Shown here: piece after piece, positions 22,894 through 33,328 of the stretch
Layout of the letters: each line of letters begins with the position of its first letter
How positions within the stretch are numbered: the stretch's first letter is position 1
Origin: Rhizodiscina lignyota
Lineage: Eukaryota; Ascomycota; Dothideomycetes; Aulographales; Rhizodiscinaceae
DNA: 64,000 nucleotides
Direction of reading: 5' to 3'
Assembly (NCBI GenBank): GCA_010015805.1
Contig: ML978126.1
Coordinates: forward strand, 124,001-188,000
Notes under the pieces: model-generated
The model's input: the letters and a program-made list of their open reading frames with translations, nothing else
The model's database searches: none
What the model was told of the DNA's origin: nothing
Translations under genes and position numbers: made by a program

Positions 22894-23515
22894 CCTGATA
22901 TATACTGTAATATCTCGTAGCACGGTTCTGTGAGTTCGACAGATCTGCAATAAAGACAGACCGCTTCTGTGTAGAATATTGCGATGGCCCTGGTCCAATT
23001 CTGCTCTTTCTCGACGGTTTCCGATGAGACTGCTACGAGATGTACACTTTGCGATTGAGCGGATACGAAATGTAGACTTTGAAGGAGGAAATGAGAATAT
23101 TTAAAGATTTTACTCAATTACCTTTGAACTGACGCGGAATGGTCAATCGTGCTCTTTCAACGCTTCTTGGCGTTATACGGTTCCACTCTCAACACTTTTC
23201 CTCTCATATCGTCGAAGAGTCTATTTATCGTGTCGAGACTCACTCAAACAGTGCGGATGTTGAATTCCTGTGTCTTCTGCAGCAGCGTGATGATGCCGTC
23301 GCAAGAGATACTGCATAATCAAAGTGGGTGTGAAGTCAGCGAGGTCGGTTTATTGATGCTCCTGAGGGACCGTCCATTTTGCTTATTCGCTGCAGAGTAT
23401 TGGATAGCTTCCAAACAGCTTGATCGAATGCCAAGATCTCTCGGAGGCCATATCAGACCCCACAATAGCAAAACAATGCATTCCCTTTCCAGCAATCTAT
23501 GAGAGCTTGTATGCT
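22894..23515. other. Intergenic
   Basis: 622 bp lie upstream of the arrestin-like gene and downstream of the GPI-type surface protein. I see no gene in it. Confidence 0.5.
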
Positions 23516-24273
23516 TCATATCAATACCACTGCGCCGCCAATGGCAGCCATAGCCATGAGTTCCGGCACCCAGGTTTGTCTCGTCGCAGCGGCTGTTGAT
23601 GATGAGCTACCACCGCCATTTCCAGACTCGCTGCCCGTCGCAGTGGAAGTAGAAGCTTGGTTTGCTGCTGTCGTTGCAGCGGTCTTAGATGGACTGGTGC
23701 TAGATGGATTGCTCGTAGCAGAGAGGCTCGTGCTAGACATGCCGCTCTCTGATGAACTGATAGTAGTCGTGGAACTACCATCACCTCCTCCTCCGCTCAA
23801 TTTCTCTACGCCGCCGGTCACACGCACTGGATAGTACGTGATATCACTCCCACTAAGCACCGTCCTGGTCGTTCCGGGGTTCGTCGCCGCCTCGCCGCCA
23901 AATGACTCTGAGCAACTGGCCGACGTAGTGCCTTGGACATCACATCTCCAAGTTGCGGTTAAGGTGGCCGCTGTCACATTCATCGCAAAGAAGTTGCGGC
24001 CTTGCGTGACCCATTCATTGTCGGTATCACAGTCGTTTTCATCGGTATCTGTTTTAAAGTGAGTGGAATTTAGTTTCATTCTAGAAGGTAAGAGAAATTA
24101 CTAGCTTCGCAGTTGACGAGATACACAGTAGATGTTGCGTCGGCGTGTATCACAGATGCGACAAGTGTGCCTGCATCTTCGTCAAGTAGAAGGAGAGAGA
24201 CAGTCGTAGTGGCCTGTGCATGGATGAAAGATGGAAATAGGGCGGCAAAACCGAGCAACAGAGACTTCTTCAT
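23516..24273 (-). CDS. Secreted GPI-anchored-type surface protein
   Basis: Exon 1 (24273-24102) starts MKKSLLLGFAALFPSFIHAQ, a signal peptide. A 53-bp intron (24049-24101) leads to exon 2 (24048-23516), total 234 residues. A folded part of about 120 residues holds Cys pairs (VNCEAN, NDCDTD, WRCDVQ, ASCSES). It is followed by a Ser/Thr/Gly-rich stalk and a C-terminal hydrophobic run (MAMAAIGGAVVLI), the layout of fungal GPI proteins at the wall or plasma membrane. The folded part resembles the many short uncharacterised fungal surface proteins that open with TTTVSLLL. The precise function is unknown. Confidence 0.75.
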
Positions 24274-24718
24274 TTCATGCTGTGAGCAGGTTTTCCAGCA
24301 TGAACATAGGAGACGAAAGAAAGTAGAAGTCACTCAAAGATGGGCAATTTGAGGGGTCACTACTGATATGGGCGCTCAGGTGGGAATGTCACCGGAAATA
24401 CGGGGAGGTGACTCGGCATGCAGAGGTGCATGAGCGTCGGAGTATTTGCATTTCTCAAAAGGCCATGAAACGTCTTTTACGCAAAGATGCCTGTCCTCAT
24501 GTGAGGGGATCTGCTCTGTGGGTTCTGCCGGAAGCAAAAGTAGGATGGGGTCGATATCCCTTGCCTAAATATCACTACTCCTCTGCCCCGTAGGCGCGCG
24601 TTTACCGCGGCCAAAGTAATATAGCTCTCTCCCGAAGAGCTTCCTTGGTGTCCCGAACAACCTCAAACCTCAAGATCCACCCCAGTTCATCCAATTGGCC
24701 TCTTAGTCCTCCGCAAAG
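24274..24718. promoter_or_regulatory. Bidirectional promoter (surface protein / ATP synthase subunit K)
   Basis: 445 bp separate divergent starts. A CGCGG-containing patch and short pyrimidine runs lie within 130 bp of the ATP synthase gene. No specific factor site is claimed. Confidence 0.4.
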
Positions 24719-25149
24719 ATGGTCGCCTCATACAACATCTTCGGTCGTCAGATCCAATCGCATTGGGTATGTTCCCTGATTCCTCCACGAGCCAGTCTTC
24801 CCGAACAAACCCTTACAACTGGCTCAAAATCTCTTGCTTCTCTCCTCTATAGACCGATTCTGAGACATGCCGCTCATATGATATCGCTGACGTCTGTATT
24901 TCATGATTGTAGCTCTCCATGGCCACCCTCTTCGGCACATTCGGCGTCGCAATGTACGCGACAAGCGGGAAGAAAGCAGCAGAGGCCAAGGGCCCGCCAA
25001 TCAATGCATCGAGCAAGGAGGAGGAGAGCTTCATTCAGTACGTTGCGGCTACAATCAACTGTCCTCCCGAAACTCAGGAATACTTTACTCATACTTATTT
25101 ACGCAGGGACTTCTTGAAAGAAGCCGAGAGCAAGTCCGAGGCGAAGTGA
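24719..25149 (+). CDS. ATP19: Mitochondrial F1Fo ATP synthase subunit K
   Basis: Three exons (24719-24766, 24913-25037, 25107-25149) give 71 residues. The sequence MVASYNIFGRQIQSHWLSM followed by a hydrophobic run (ATLFGTFGVAMYAT) is characteristic of the small Fo subunit K (Atp19), a one-helix inner-membrane protein associated with ATP synthase dimers. The first intron is long for this window (146 bp) and sits after codon 16; the second is 69 bp. The small exons make this gene easy to miss. The last residues (DFLKEAESKSEAK) are charged, as expected. Confidence 0.9.
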
Positions 25150-25551
25150 TATATTCATCTATACGCGACTGCATAAAGTACCCACTGTGAGAGGACGAAA
25201 GGATGGAATGTGTGGAGGCACAAAGGGCACGGGCAAAATAGACGGTGCTGAATGTACATATACTGCTGTACTTCCAAAATCAAGAGCATTTCAAGACAAA
25301 TACACGGCGCTGGGCACGCAGGCCCCACTTGTATCAAGGTGCTTTATTGCTCACTTGCAACAGCGTGCAAAAGAAAATTCGAACAGACCACCACCATCAA
25401 GCCAAAGAAACCCGACCCCAGAACGAGTCAAAGACCATGCAAATTGCAACTCGCAGCCAAGGTATCATACCCTTCAATCCCCTTGACCAAACTCCCAAAG
25501 AGCAACCACCCACCAATACCATAACCACATATCATCGCATCATACAGTGGG
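25150..25551. other. Convergent 3' spacer
   Basis: 402 bp lie between the stop of ATP19 and the stop of the Csm1-like gene. It is A-rich on the plus strand and I see no gene in it. Confidence 0.5.
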
Positions 25552-27288
25552 CTATTCCTCCACAACAACCTTCTTAGACATAGAATCCAGCACCTTAGCA
25601 TAGAACTTGGCCGCAGCGTTGCGAGGGAAGCAAATCTCCTCCGTCAAGTAGTCTGGCAGGACATCAATGAGAGCCTGATCGTTCTTCTCGTCGAGCAACG
25701 GTATATACGCGAACTCTACTTCGTCAAAGTTCGCTGCGCCGTCTGTGCCGGTCGGGATTTGCGGGACAGACAAGTGGAAATGGAGTGCTGTGGATTTGTT
25801 AGCACAAAGGTATTCACCACAGGTCAGACATGGGGAGTAGAGATATGGCAACATACTCCCATTCCGGCCCGTCTGGATGCAGTCAAACACGTCTTCTCCG
25901 TCCACCTTCTTGACATTCCGAACCATCAAGCCGGTCAAGTCACTATATAGTTCCTCCTTCAGCTTCAGCACTGCCATGTCTGCATTCAAAGCATTCAAGT
26001 TTGCGTTTGCACTGGCCAGATTCTTCTGTGCACCCTTTACTGCACTGCCGGGGATTTTCACGCTCGCGGCTGCTGTTTCAGCGGCTTTCTCAGCCGCCTT
26101 TTCAGCTGCTAGTAGCTTCGTCTGTGTCGTGGAGAGCCTCGCATTGAGGGACTTGATCTCGTTCTGCGCATCGGTTAGGGAGGACGTTTGGGATTTTGAT
26201 TCGGATGTGAGGCGCGCGTTCTCGGTCATTAGTCGCTGATTCTCAATGTCGATGGCCGTGATTTTCGATCGCATGGACTTAGACTCGGATTGGTTCGCGC
26301 GAATGGCGGCGAGTTCTTTCTTCAGTGAAGCGATTACGTCGTCCTGATCTGTTTTACTTCGTCAGTCCATGTGCCAAGTCTAATTATCCCTAAATTAAGA
26401 CGTACCTTTTGCCCTCTGCTCAGTGCTCTTCCTCAGCTTTTCAAAGTTGCTCTCTGCATCCCTCGTCCCAATGTCCTTCAACTGCTTATATTTCAAATCC
26501 AGATTTTCGAACTTCTTTGTGATCTCGCCCAACTTGCGTCTGAGCGCAGGATCGTGTGTCCTCCTTTCTGGATCTGATACGCTGCCCGCGCGACTTCGCG
26601 GCACAGACGGCTGCCGTACCATCGATGTGTGTCGCACGTCTCGACTGCGGCTTGGTGCGCACGGAACAGCGCGAGTTGGAGCGGGCTCGATGGGTATTTC
26701 AGTGACTTCGTCAATGGATGGCTCGATGTCCATGGGGTCCGGCTGTGTCTCAGGGATAAGGCGATGTGGCTGGGGTTCAGTGGATGGTTCGCGTTTGGAC
26801 TTCTTGCCGCGCGATGTCGCATTGCTAGAGGATTTCGGAGCGCGTGCTCGTTCGCGCTTCGCTGGCTTAGGCGCTTCTTCTTCTTCGGCGTCGACCTCAA
26901 CTTTACGGCGGGCTTTGCGCTTTACAGGCACCTCGGTTGCCTCCTCTTCAAAGTCCTCGACCTCTTCAGTGTCGCTTTCGTTTGGAGCCACGCGCTCTGC
27001 CAACGCCTTTCGCTTGCTGCCTGTCGTCTTGCGTCCCCCGCTCGCTCGTCGCGCAGGCGCTTTTGCCTTTGTCACTTTAGACGCAGCAGCTTTCGTTGAG
27101 GTTGTTTTATTCGAAGTTGAAGCTTTGCTCTTCGCGCCAGATTTTTGACGCGACGACGGGACTGGGTTCAGATTCTCGATGCCAGTTGACTCCATAGTGT
27201 TCTCGAGGGTCGTGGTCTGGTCTAGCTCATCCTCTGAAAGAGGATCGAGCATATGCGAAAGCGCTGCTCTGGTCTTTTGTGCAGGCAT
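25552..27288 (-). CDS. Monopolin subunit Csm1/Pcs1-like kinetochore protein
   Basis: Three exons (27288-26406, 26348-25857, 25787-25552) with introns of 57 and 69 bp give 536 residues. The N-terminal half (to about 250) is a disordered, Lys/Arg/Ser-rich tail with several basic clusters that may act as nuclear signals. Next comes a long coiled coil (about 260-430), then a compact C-terminal globular domain with RNGTLHFHLSVP and PDYLTEEICFPRN. This tail, coil and RWD-like head order is that of Csm1 in yeast and Pcs1 in fission yeast, which form V-shaped dimers that crosslink kinetochore proteins in mitosis or meiosis. The second intron has a length divisible by three and no stop, so it could be misread as coding; removing it restores the RNGTLHFHL motif. 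Confidence 0.85.
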
Positions 27289-27557
27289 TTTGGTTGTATG
27301 GCGCGCACAATTGCAATTGGGATTGTGGAACGGGCCTCTGTTCGGTTGTGGAGCACCGAGAAGGGGTGTAAACAAACAGCGCGTCATGCGCTAGGCTCAA
27401 AATAGAATGCGTCCCAAGTCCTTTCCATCTCATCGCTCCCCATCATCTGCTTTGCATGTCTTCAATGTCAAGACAATTCCATGCTCTAAATTCTCTCACT
27501 ATATCGAAATTCTGAAATTCAGTCCCGTGCTAACCTTCCCCGGCCCTAATACCTGTT

Positions 27558-28958
27558 CTAATCAAATTTGACACCCATTCTTCCTTGTGCCTTTCCTTCG
27601 TGCTATTCGACTGTCAGGTTTCGTTCCAACTTTCTATTGCGGAGACTTACCATCAACTCAATCATCTTCGGTAACTCCTCGAGCTTGTAATATGTTATGT
27701 GTGGAGCAATCTTGTGCTTTGCGCTGAATTCAATGCAAGGTGCCATGTTATAGCAGGCTGTCCCGAAATTAGTACAACGTCCGGGCTATTATCATGAACC
27801 ACTCACTCCCGTTGTTAGAGCCTTTGACGCGATAACGGCCGAGAGCGATATCAAGCTATTAATCTGTGAGTCAAATTACACCCAAGGCTTCGTATGAGAC
27901 TCACGGCATTAAATTGAATAGGCTGCTGAGGAATGCCCACAACCATAATCAAACCTTGGCCAGGCTTCACCAATGCCGGCATGTCGTCATAAGCCTTCGA
28001 CGGTCAGCTTCGTCTAAGTTTTGATATGGCTTTCCTTCGTCGCTCACCTTCTTCGACGCGGTAAAGTTGGCCGCAGCATCCACTCCACCGCCCGTAATCT
28101 CCGTGATCTTCTTGATGTAATCCTTATCCGTCATCGAGTTAAACACATAGTCCGCACCCTGATTCTTGGCCTCCTCGAGCTGCTGGTCAACGATATCAAT
28201 ACCAATGACTTTCAACCCCATAGCCTTTGCATACTGGACTCCCAGATGGCCTAAGCCGCCTGTACCAACGATGGCAATCCATTGGCCGGGCTCCAGCTCG
28301 CAGTCTTCGACGCCATGGTACGACGTCACACCAGCGCAGAATAAAGGCGCAGCTGATGCGACGTCCATCCCCTTTGGAAGGACCATGGTGTTGCGGGCGT
28401 CGACACATACGTATTCTTGGAAGAATCCATCGCGGGAAAAGCCTTGCATCATCGTCTTTCCAGTAACGCACCTTTAACTCGTCAGTTAGGCATATTTCAT
28501 CTCGCTCCTCTCAAGACATAACCTTACCATGCATTGTGCCTGTGGCCTCATCAGCACGTCGTGGCTCACTCATAAGGACAGTCGCACTCACACTTCCTTG
28601 CAAGGCTTACATTCAAAGCAGCACTCCACAGGACAAATAAAGCCTACCTCATCTCCCTCTTTGAATCCCTTGACATTACTACCAGGTTGCACAACTCGAC
28701 CCGTTGCCTCATGTCCGATCGTGACAGGGTTCTGGCCCAGAATCAAGCCCTGGTCGTTCGGCTCGAAATGCATGACATCTGAATGGCATAGTGAAGCGCA
28801 GACGACCTTGACCAAAATTTCATGCGGCTTTGGCTCGGGTATCGGGATTTCGTTAAGGTGGAGCTTATTATCTCGCGCATCATATCTGATATCATCAGAT
28901 AAATATTCAGTTTCGTTCAATTTACCTCTTACTGTTGCGCTTTCTGTGTCTTCGCCAT
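27558..28958 (-). CDS. Zinc-dependent alcohol dehydrogenase (MDR family) with a microexon
   Basis: Eight exons (28958-28933, 28885-28592, 28539-28528, 28471-28048, 27994-27905, 27855-27807, 27757-27651, 27602-27558) with introns of 47-56 bp give 348 residues, normal for yeast-type ADH. Catalytic zinc ligands are the Cys in ASLCHSD, the His in TIGHEATG and the Cys in FCAGVTSYHG. The structural zinc loop CFECKPCKEVHNAWC keeps the Cx2Cx2Cx7C spacing only when the 12-nt third exon (encoding HNAW) is included. The cofactor motif is VGTGGLGHLG. The last exon gives the usual ending MHEGKAQGRMGVKF. It should interconvert alcohols and aldehydes with NAD(P)(H); the substrate is unknown. A read-through of the last intron would give a different tail, but the spliced one fits the family better. 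Confidence 0.92.
28528..28539 (-). other. 12-nt microexon of the alcohol dehydrogenase
   Basis: GCACAATGCATG is flanked by a CCACAG acceptor and a GTAAGG donor. It supplies the end of a Val codon, His-Asn-Ala and the start of Trp in the structural-zinc loop. Confidence 0.85.
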
Positions 28959-29512
28959 GGCTTGATGGTCGGAGATAGGGTTAGGGTTTTGCGGAGCTCG
29001 GTAGTGATTACTGGAAGGGGAAATGAAGATCAGATCAATTGCAACGAACTTCGATAGCAAAAGATGTTGGTCGTCTATTTAAGATCAAACTGCACGAGTC
29101 ATTACTCCAAAAACCGCTCCAAGCCAATGACTTTGCTATTTTATACATGTGGTGCGGCTATCGTAGTCCGTCTAAAGTGATCCGCCATTTCCCCACTTAG
29201 GAAAAGGGATACCGAAACTAAAAGGACGCAGCATCATATGGGTGTCGAGCTATTCGAGAAAGCCTATAACACCTCGAGAAGAGCATAGAGTGTGATTAGA
29301 GAGTGCTGTATGGTGGCTTTTGCTCCTGGAGAGACTTTATATGCACTGCCCATTACTACAAGATCGTTGATTGCAACTGTATGCAGACGCGATACGTCCA
29401 TTCGATATAGAACAGATTAAATATGACATTTGGCACAATCTCAGTGGTATCTAAACTCTGCGCCATCGCTATGCATGCTCCATATGTGAACCAAATCCTT
29501 ATCCCGTAGTCC
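28959..29512. other. Intergenic, promoter of the alcohol dehydrogenase
   Basis: 554 bp lie between the ADH start and the stop of the AN1 zinc-finger gene. It is AT-rich, with a TATTTTATACAT stretch near 29138-29149. I see no gene in it. Confidence 0.45.
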
Positions 29513-30575
29513 TCATGCCTCGATCAAATCTGGCACTGCCGGACCAACACCCCTTAGCAGTACAATGGTATTGCCGTCCTTCAGCGCGTCGCCCACTTTC
29601 TCCTTAAACTCCAATAGTCGCCCTGCCTCAACGTGGAATACCCGCAATCGTTCGTCTTCCCCTTCAACCCGATTGTTGACATTCGCAACCTGCAGCGCCT
29701 TCGCTGCAGCGTCCAGTACCCTTCCTATACTCCACTCTTTCGAGTAGAAAAACTTCCCAGTGGGATACTTGGCCGTCGTGGTATCTGCTGACGCCTCGAC
29801 GTGGAGATACACACGCTTCTCAGGAGGGATCTTATCGTCACCTTTCGCGCTGCGCTTCAGTGCGTTCATCGCCGCGAGGCTGCTACTAGCACTTGAGTTC
29901 GAACTTGAATATGACGTGATCTTCTTCAGTCCTGCCAACGGACTGCTCGTCTTTGCGGCAGCGGCTTTCTTGTTCGCGCCCCACGCTCGCAGCTTCTCCA
30001 GTGCTGCCATCCCCTTCTCCCGTGACGTGACTGCGCCTGGTCTTGCGCCCAGCGGTGTCAAGTTTTTACAATCGTGGTCTTCACCCATGCGATGCTTCAA
30101 GCAGTACGTGCGGTTACAGTTCGCGCAGTGAACACCAGGGTTGGTGGCGGTGTCGACGAGAGTCTTACAGGAGGGCGAGGAACATTGTTTGTCATAGGTG
30201 AATACGCTGGGCTTGCCGGAAGGTGTGGAGGAGCGTGAAGGGGAGGGGGAGACACCCGTGCGGCGGCGCGCCCATTCGCCGGCTTTGGCGCATGAGTGTG
30301 CGGTTTCGGTGCGGTGGTCGAGACAGAATGTGCTATGAAACTGTTAGTAGATGCTCTTTCGCAAGGCTGAAGGGACGATATAGGATGAAAGGAAGAAATA
30401 AGTGGAAAGCAGATACGTACCCTTTACAGCTCTCACATCGAAACGGTAGGAAGTCTAACTGATGGCAAAAGGCCATCTGGCAGTGCGCGCCAATGGACTC
30501 GACGTCTCCAACAGACATGCTGGTGTAGCTTTGCGCGGAAGCGTCGTTCGGGTTTAGGGAGTTGTTGTTTGCCAT
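29513..30575 (-). CDS. AN1-type zinc-finger/ubiquitin-like protein (Cuz1/ZFAND1-like)
   Basis: Two exons (30575-30421 and 30332-29513) across an 88-bp intron give 324 residues. Two AN1 fingers are visible: the first (about 30-65) runs from HCQMAFC through CESCKGTFCLDHR to AHSC and is completed only by splicing. The second (about 100-140) runs from QCSSPSC through HCANCNRTYCLKHR to HDC. A helical linker and a C-terminal ubiquitin-like fold (about 220-320, VYLHVEAS to IVLLRGVG) follow. This order is that of yeast Cuz1 and human ZFAND1, which bind the proteasome and Cdc48/p97 and help with arsenite or proteotoxic stress. That role is family knowledge; here only the architecture is seen. Confidence 0.88.
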
Positions 30576-31206
30576 CTTGGAGGTGTGGAATGCGCAAAAT
30601 ATATATGGGGCAAATAGGGACAATTAGTGATGGCTTCGGCAGGCTGACGAGCCCACGCGGCTCGTGGTGATGAGGTTCGAAGATGCCAGAAGAAGATGGC
30701 GAGCGGCGCTGAGTGATGAAAGCTCACCGAATGTGGCACAGCTCCCGGGCTCGCTTAACGCCGATCTCCCGCCGGACGCCACCTGACGCCACAGCAGTCA
30801 CAGTGCAGTGCAAATCTCCCTACCTAGCCGTATGTACAACTCAACTTAATGTGATCTTGTAGTGTCATTGATCTAGTCCATAGCGAACAGTGCTGATATT
30901 CCTTTCATGCTTGAAATAAGTGTTCTCTATTTTTTCAGTCCGCTAATACTCCTCCGCGTCGTAGAGGGCATCATCGCCTTCGGCTGTATCAGGCGCTGCA
31001 AGCTTAATACGCTGACAGTTTTCAACGTCCTCAATCAACTCTTCTGGATGTTGAATGACTCATCTAGACACTCGACAAGGTTATTGAGTACATTATGTAG
31101 ATTCCTCCTGCATCGTACGAGACATGGTCGCTAGATTCACGGGTTCGCACCTGCAGTCAAAACGTGAGCACGAGGTCTACATATACACTAAGCTTAACTA
31201 TATTGA
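30576..31206. other. Intergenic
   Basis: 631 bp hold the promoter of the AN1 gene near 30576-30830 and the 3' flank of the next hydrolase. I see no gene in it. Confidence 0.5.
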
Positions 31207-32230
31207 TCAACTCTTCAATCCTGCCTTGTCCACATAACTTTTCAAAAATTCAACTGGCAGGACCACGAATTTCTCATATCCTTCTGTTCCCTCGACAAGA
31301 CCAGCACCAAAGGCATGGCCCATCCCTTTGGCAATCACAAGTTCTGTATCCACTCCGCTTGCCCTCAGTTTCTCATACGCAGCTTCTGCCAGCCTGACAT
31401 CCACAACTTGATCTTCCTCTCCCCATAGGAAAAAGGTTGGAGGAAAGTCCTTGTCAAGACGCAACGCTGGATCGACCATCTCTTCGTGTCCTTCGATACC
31501 CATAGCCTTCATCCAAGTGCCACGACTCACGTGTCCGAAATGCCATGCATTACGAGGGTATGAAAAGTCAATTTCCAGCTTCTCCGAGGCGTCGATTTTG
31601 ACTGCGCCGGCGGACGTGAGCACTGGTTCGTCGTGAATCTTGTTCATGAAGTCTTCGTCAAAGTTCAATGGGCCCTCCGGAATCAATGACATGATCTGAT
31701 TGACGGGTTTTCGGTACGAAGGGTCTCGAAAGAAGAGGGGCCCGTAGCAATTAAGTATTGCACAAGGCTTCTCTTTCTCCAGCCCTAGCATCATAGAGAG
31801 ATGGCCACCCGCAGACCAGCCGAGGGCCACTATTCGATTTCCATCGAGCTCGACGCCAACATCGCTTTTCACGATGTCCGGAAGGCGGCCACGGCACCAT
31901 TGATAGGCATCCCGCGTATCCTGGATAGGGCCATCGTAGAGAGAGATTTGTGGACAAAGTCGATAGTCGATACTAACAACAACGAAGTCTCTGTCGGTGA
32001 GCGCCTTGATCCACTGCGGCGCAATGGTATCCCGCTTCCCCAACACAAATCCGCCAGCATGTATGGTAAGCGCTAATTTATTTTCCGTGAGTGTGTTGAT
32101 GTTGATGCAGGATAGAATGAATTGCACCTATTGCTTGCCTCTTTGCTTGGGCGTTGTCACCGTAGTGCACATCGGCGAGGATAGGTTGGTCGCTACCAAA
32201 GGTCTTGTAAGTGTATGTTTTGAATGGCAT
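31207..32230 (-). CDS. Alpha/beta hydrolase (HSL-like esterase)
   Basis: Two exons (32230-32128 and 32072-31207) across a 55-bp intron (32073-32127) give 322 residues. The oxyanion motif appears as H39-A-G-G42 (a variant of HGGG), the nucleophile elbow is GWSAGG with Ser near 121, and the triad is closed by an Asp in GEEDQVVDVRLAE and the His in KGMGHAFG. SIDYRLCPQ is the typical following segment. Exon 1 begins MPFKTYTYKTFG, like many members of this group. The donor GTGCAA is weak, and the frame starting after it would lose the first strands. It has no signal peptide, so a cytosolic esterase is likely; the substrate is unknown. Confidence 0.88.
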
Positions 32231-32542
32231 GCTCTCCTAGATGATATGCAAGTAGGGTAGAATCGATTATATCAGTAACGTAATTATAGTCTTTAGTAGG
32301 CATTTCAGTTTATTAATTAAGGGATATAAAAGGTACCTCCGGTTGTTTCAGCTTCGGAGAGATTATCGTAATCACTTGTTCCGATCAGGGCCGACTGCAT
32401 TTTCGCTACCACGACAAACATTAGACTGATATAAGCTACGTAAAACATTAAGGTATCAGATTCTATCCATGTAACACTAAACATTCGATACTAATGATAT
32501 CTTGCCTGGCCTGGCACCATTGTACAAGTCCTGAACATGCGT
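32231..32542. other. Intergenic
   Basis: 312 AT-rich bp lie between two minus-strand genes. I see no gene in it. Confidence 0.5.
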
Positions 32543-33328
32543 CTAAATTCCCAAATTGATGACGAACATTCCTGCAGCGATACATACATACAAAGGCTGC
32601 AGGCCGATGTAGAAATTTCTGCCACTCCCAGAACTTATCTCCTTTGCGTCTGCAGAAGCACTGCGTGTGGATGAAGCACTGTTGCCGGAAGCACTGCTGC
32701 CCGTTGTAGCCGTTGTAGATGCTGATGTATTCTTGCCCGGAGTATACGATCCATCATTAAGATTGCCATAGCCACCCGTTGGGTCCGTGAAGGAGCCCGT
32801 TTTGACGTTGATGCAAAGAGGTACGCTCTCGTAGACGAAGCATGTCTGGGAGCTTGTGCAGGAGAAAGAGCTTGTAGAGCGCTTGCCCCAATTACCCGCA
32901 TCTTGATCCGCGAAACCATCTGCAGTAATGGCACTGAGGGAGCCGCTACTAAGCATGTCGGAATCTCCAAGTAGTTCCTCACACGATGCGTCTCCATTGC
33001 AACCATCTCCACTGGAATCAGAGCTGCCATCCCCTGAATCATCAGATCCATCGTCGCCGGAGTCATCAAAACTGTCATCCCCAGCGTCATCTGAACCATC
33101 ATCGCCAAAATCATCAGAGCTGTCATCGCTAGAGTCATCTGAACCGTCATCGTCGGAAGAAGAGGAGCCGGAAGAGTCGCCCGAGGAGCCGCTGGAGCCT
33201 GAGCCTGAGCCTGAGGAAGTTATGGAATTTATTTGGTAGCCATTGTTGACGTTGCAGACTTGCGCAGTAGTGAAGCGTAGTTGCACTATGGCGAGGATGA
33301 GAAATATTTGAAGGATATAGGATTTCAT
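32543..33328 (-). CDS. Ser/Asp-repeat secreted surface protein
   Basis: This single exon encodes 261 residues. It has a signal peptide (MKSYILQIFLILAIVQLRF then TTAQ) and a Gly/Ser stretch. An acidic Ser-Asp repeat region of about 65 residues follows (units such as SDDSGDDG), then a small Cys-containing part with CNGDASC, SCTSSQTC and PLCINV, a Ser/Thr/Ala stalk and a C-terminal hydrophobic segment (YVCIAAGMFVINLGI) suited to a GPI signal. It is likely displayed on the wall or plasma membrane. The SD repeat could bind divalent cations or serve as a spacer; both are inference. The downstream Cys part may be the folded domain; no family is recognised. Confidence 0.72.
   Translation of the reverse strand: MKSYILQIFLILAIVQLRFTTAQVCNVNNGYQINSITSSGSGSGSSGSSGDSSGSSSSDDDGSDDSSDDSSDDFGDDGSDDAGDDSFDDSGDDGSDDSGDGSSDSSGDGCNGDASCEELLGDSDMLSSGSLSAITADGFADQDAGNWGKRSTSSFSCTSSQTCFVYESVPLCINVKTGSFTDPTGGYGNLNDGSYTPGKNTSASTTATTGSSASGNSASSTRSASADAKEISSGSGRNFYIGLQPLYVCIAAGMFVINLGI
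33000..33180. repeat. Coding Ser/Asp microrepeat (GAT/GAC-TCA/AGT)
   Basis: Imperfect tandem units of 12-15 bp encode the SD-rich region of the surface protein; copy number may vary between strains. Confidence 0.7.

Noticed and set aside
26423-27148. 241-codon plus-strand frame antisense to the Csm1-like gene
   Set aside because: It arises from the low-complexity Lys/Ser/Ala-coding region on the other strand.
32928-33239. Ser/Pro/Glu-rich plus-strand frame
   Set aside because: It is the complement of the SD repeat of the surface protein.
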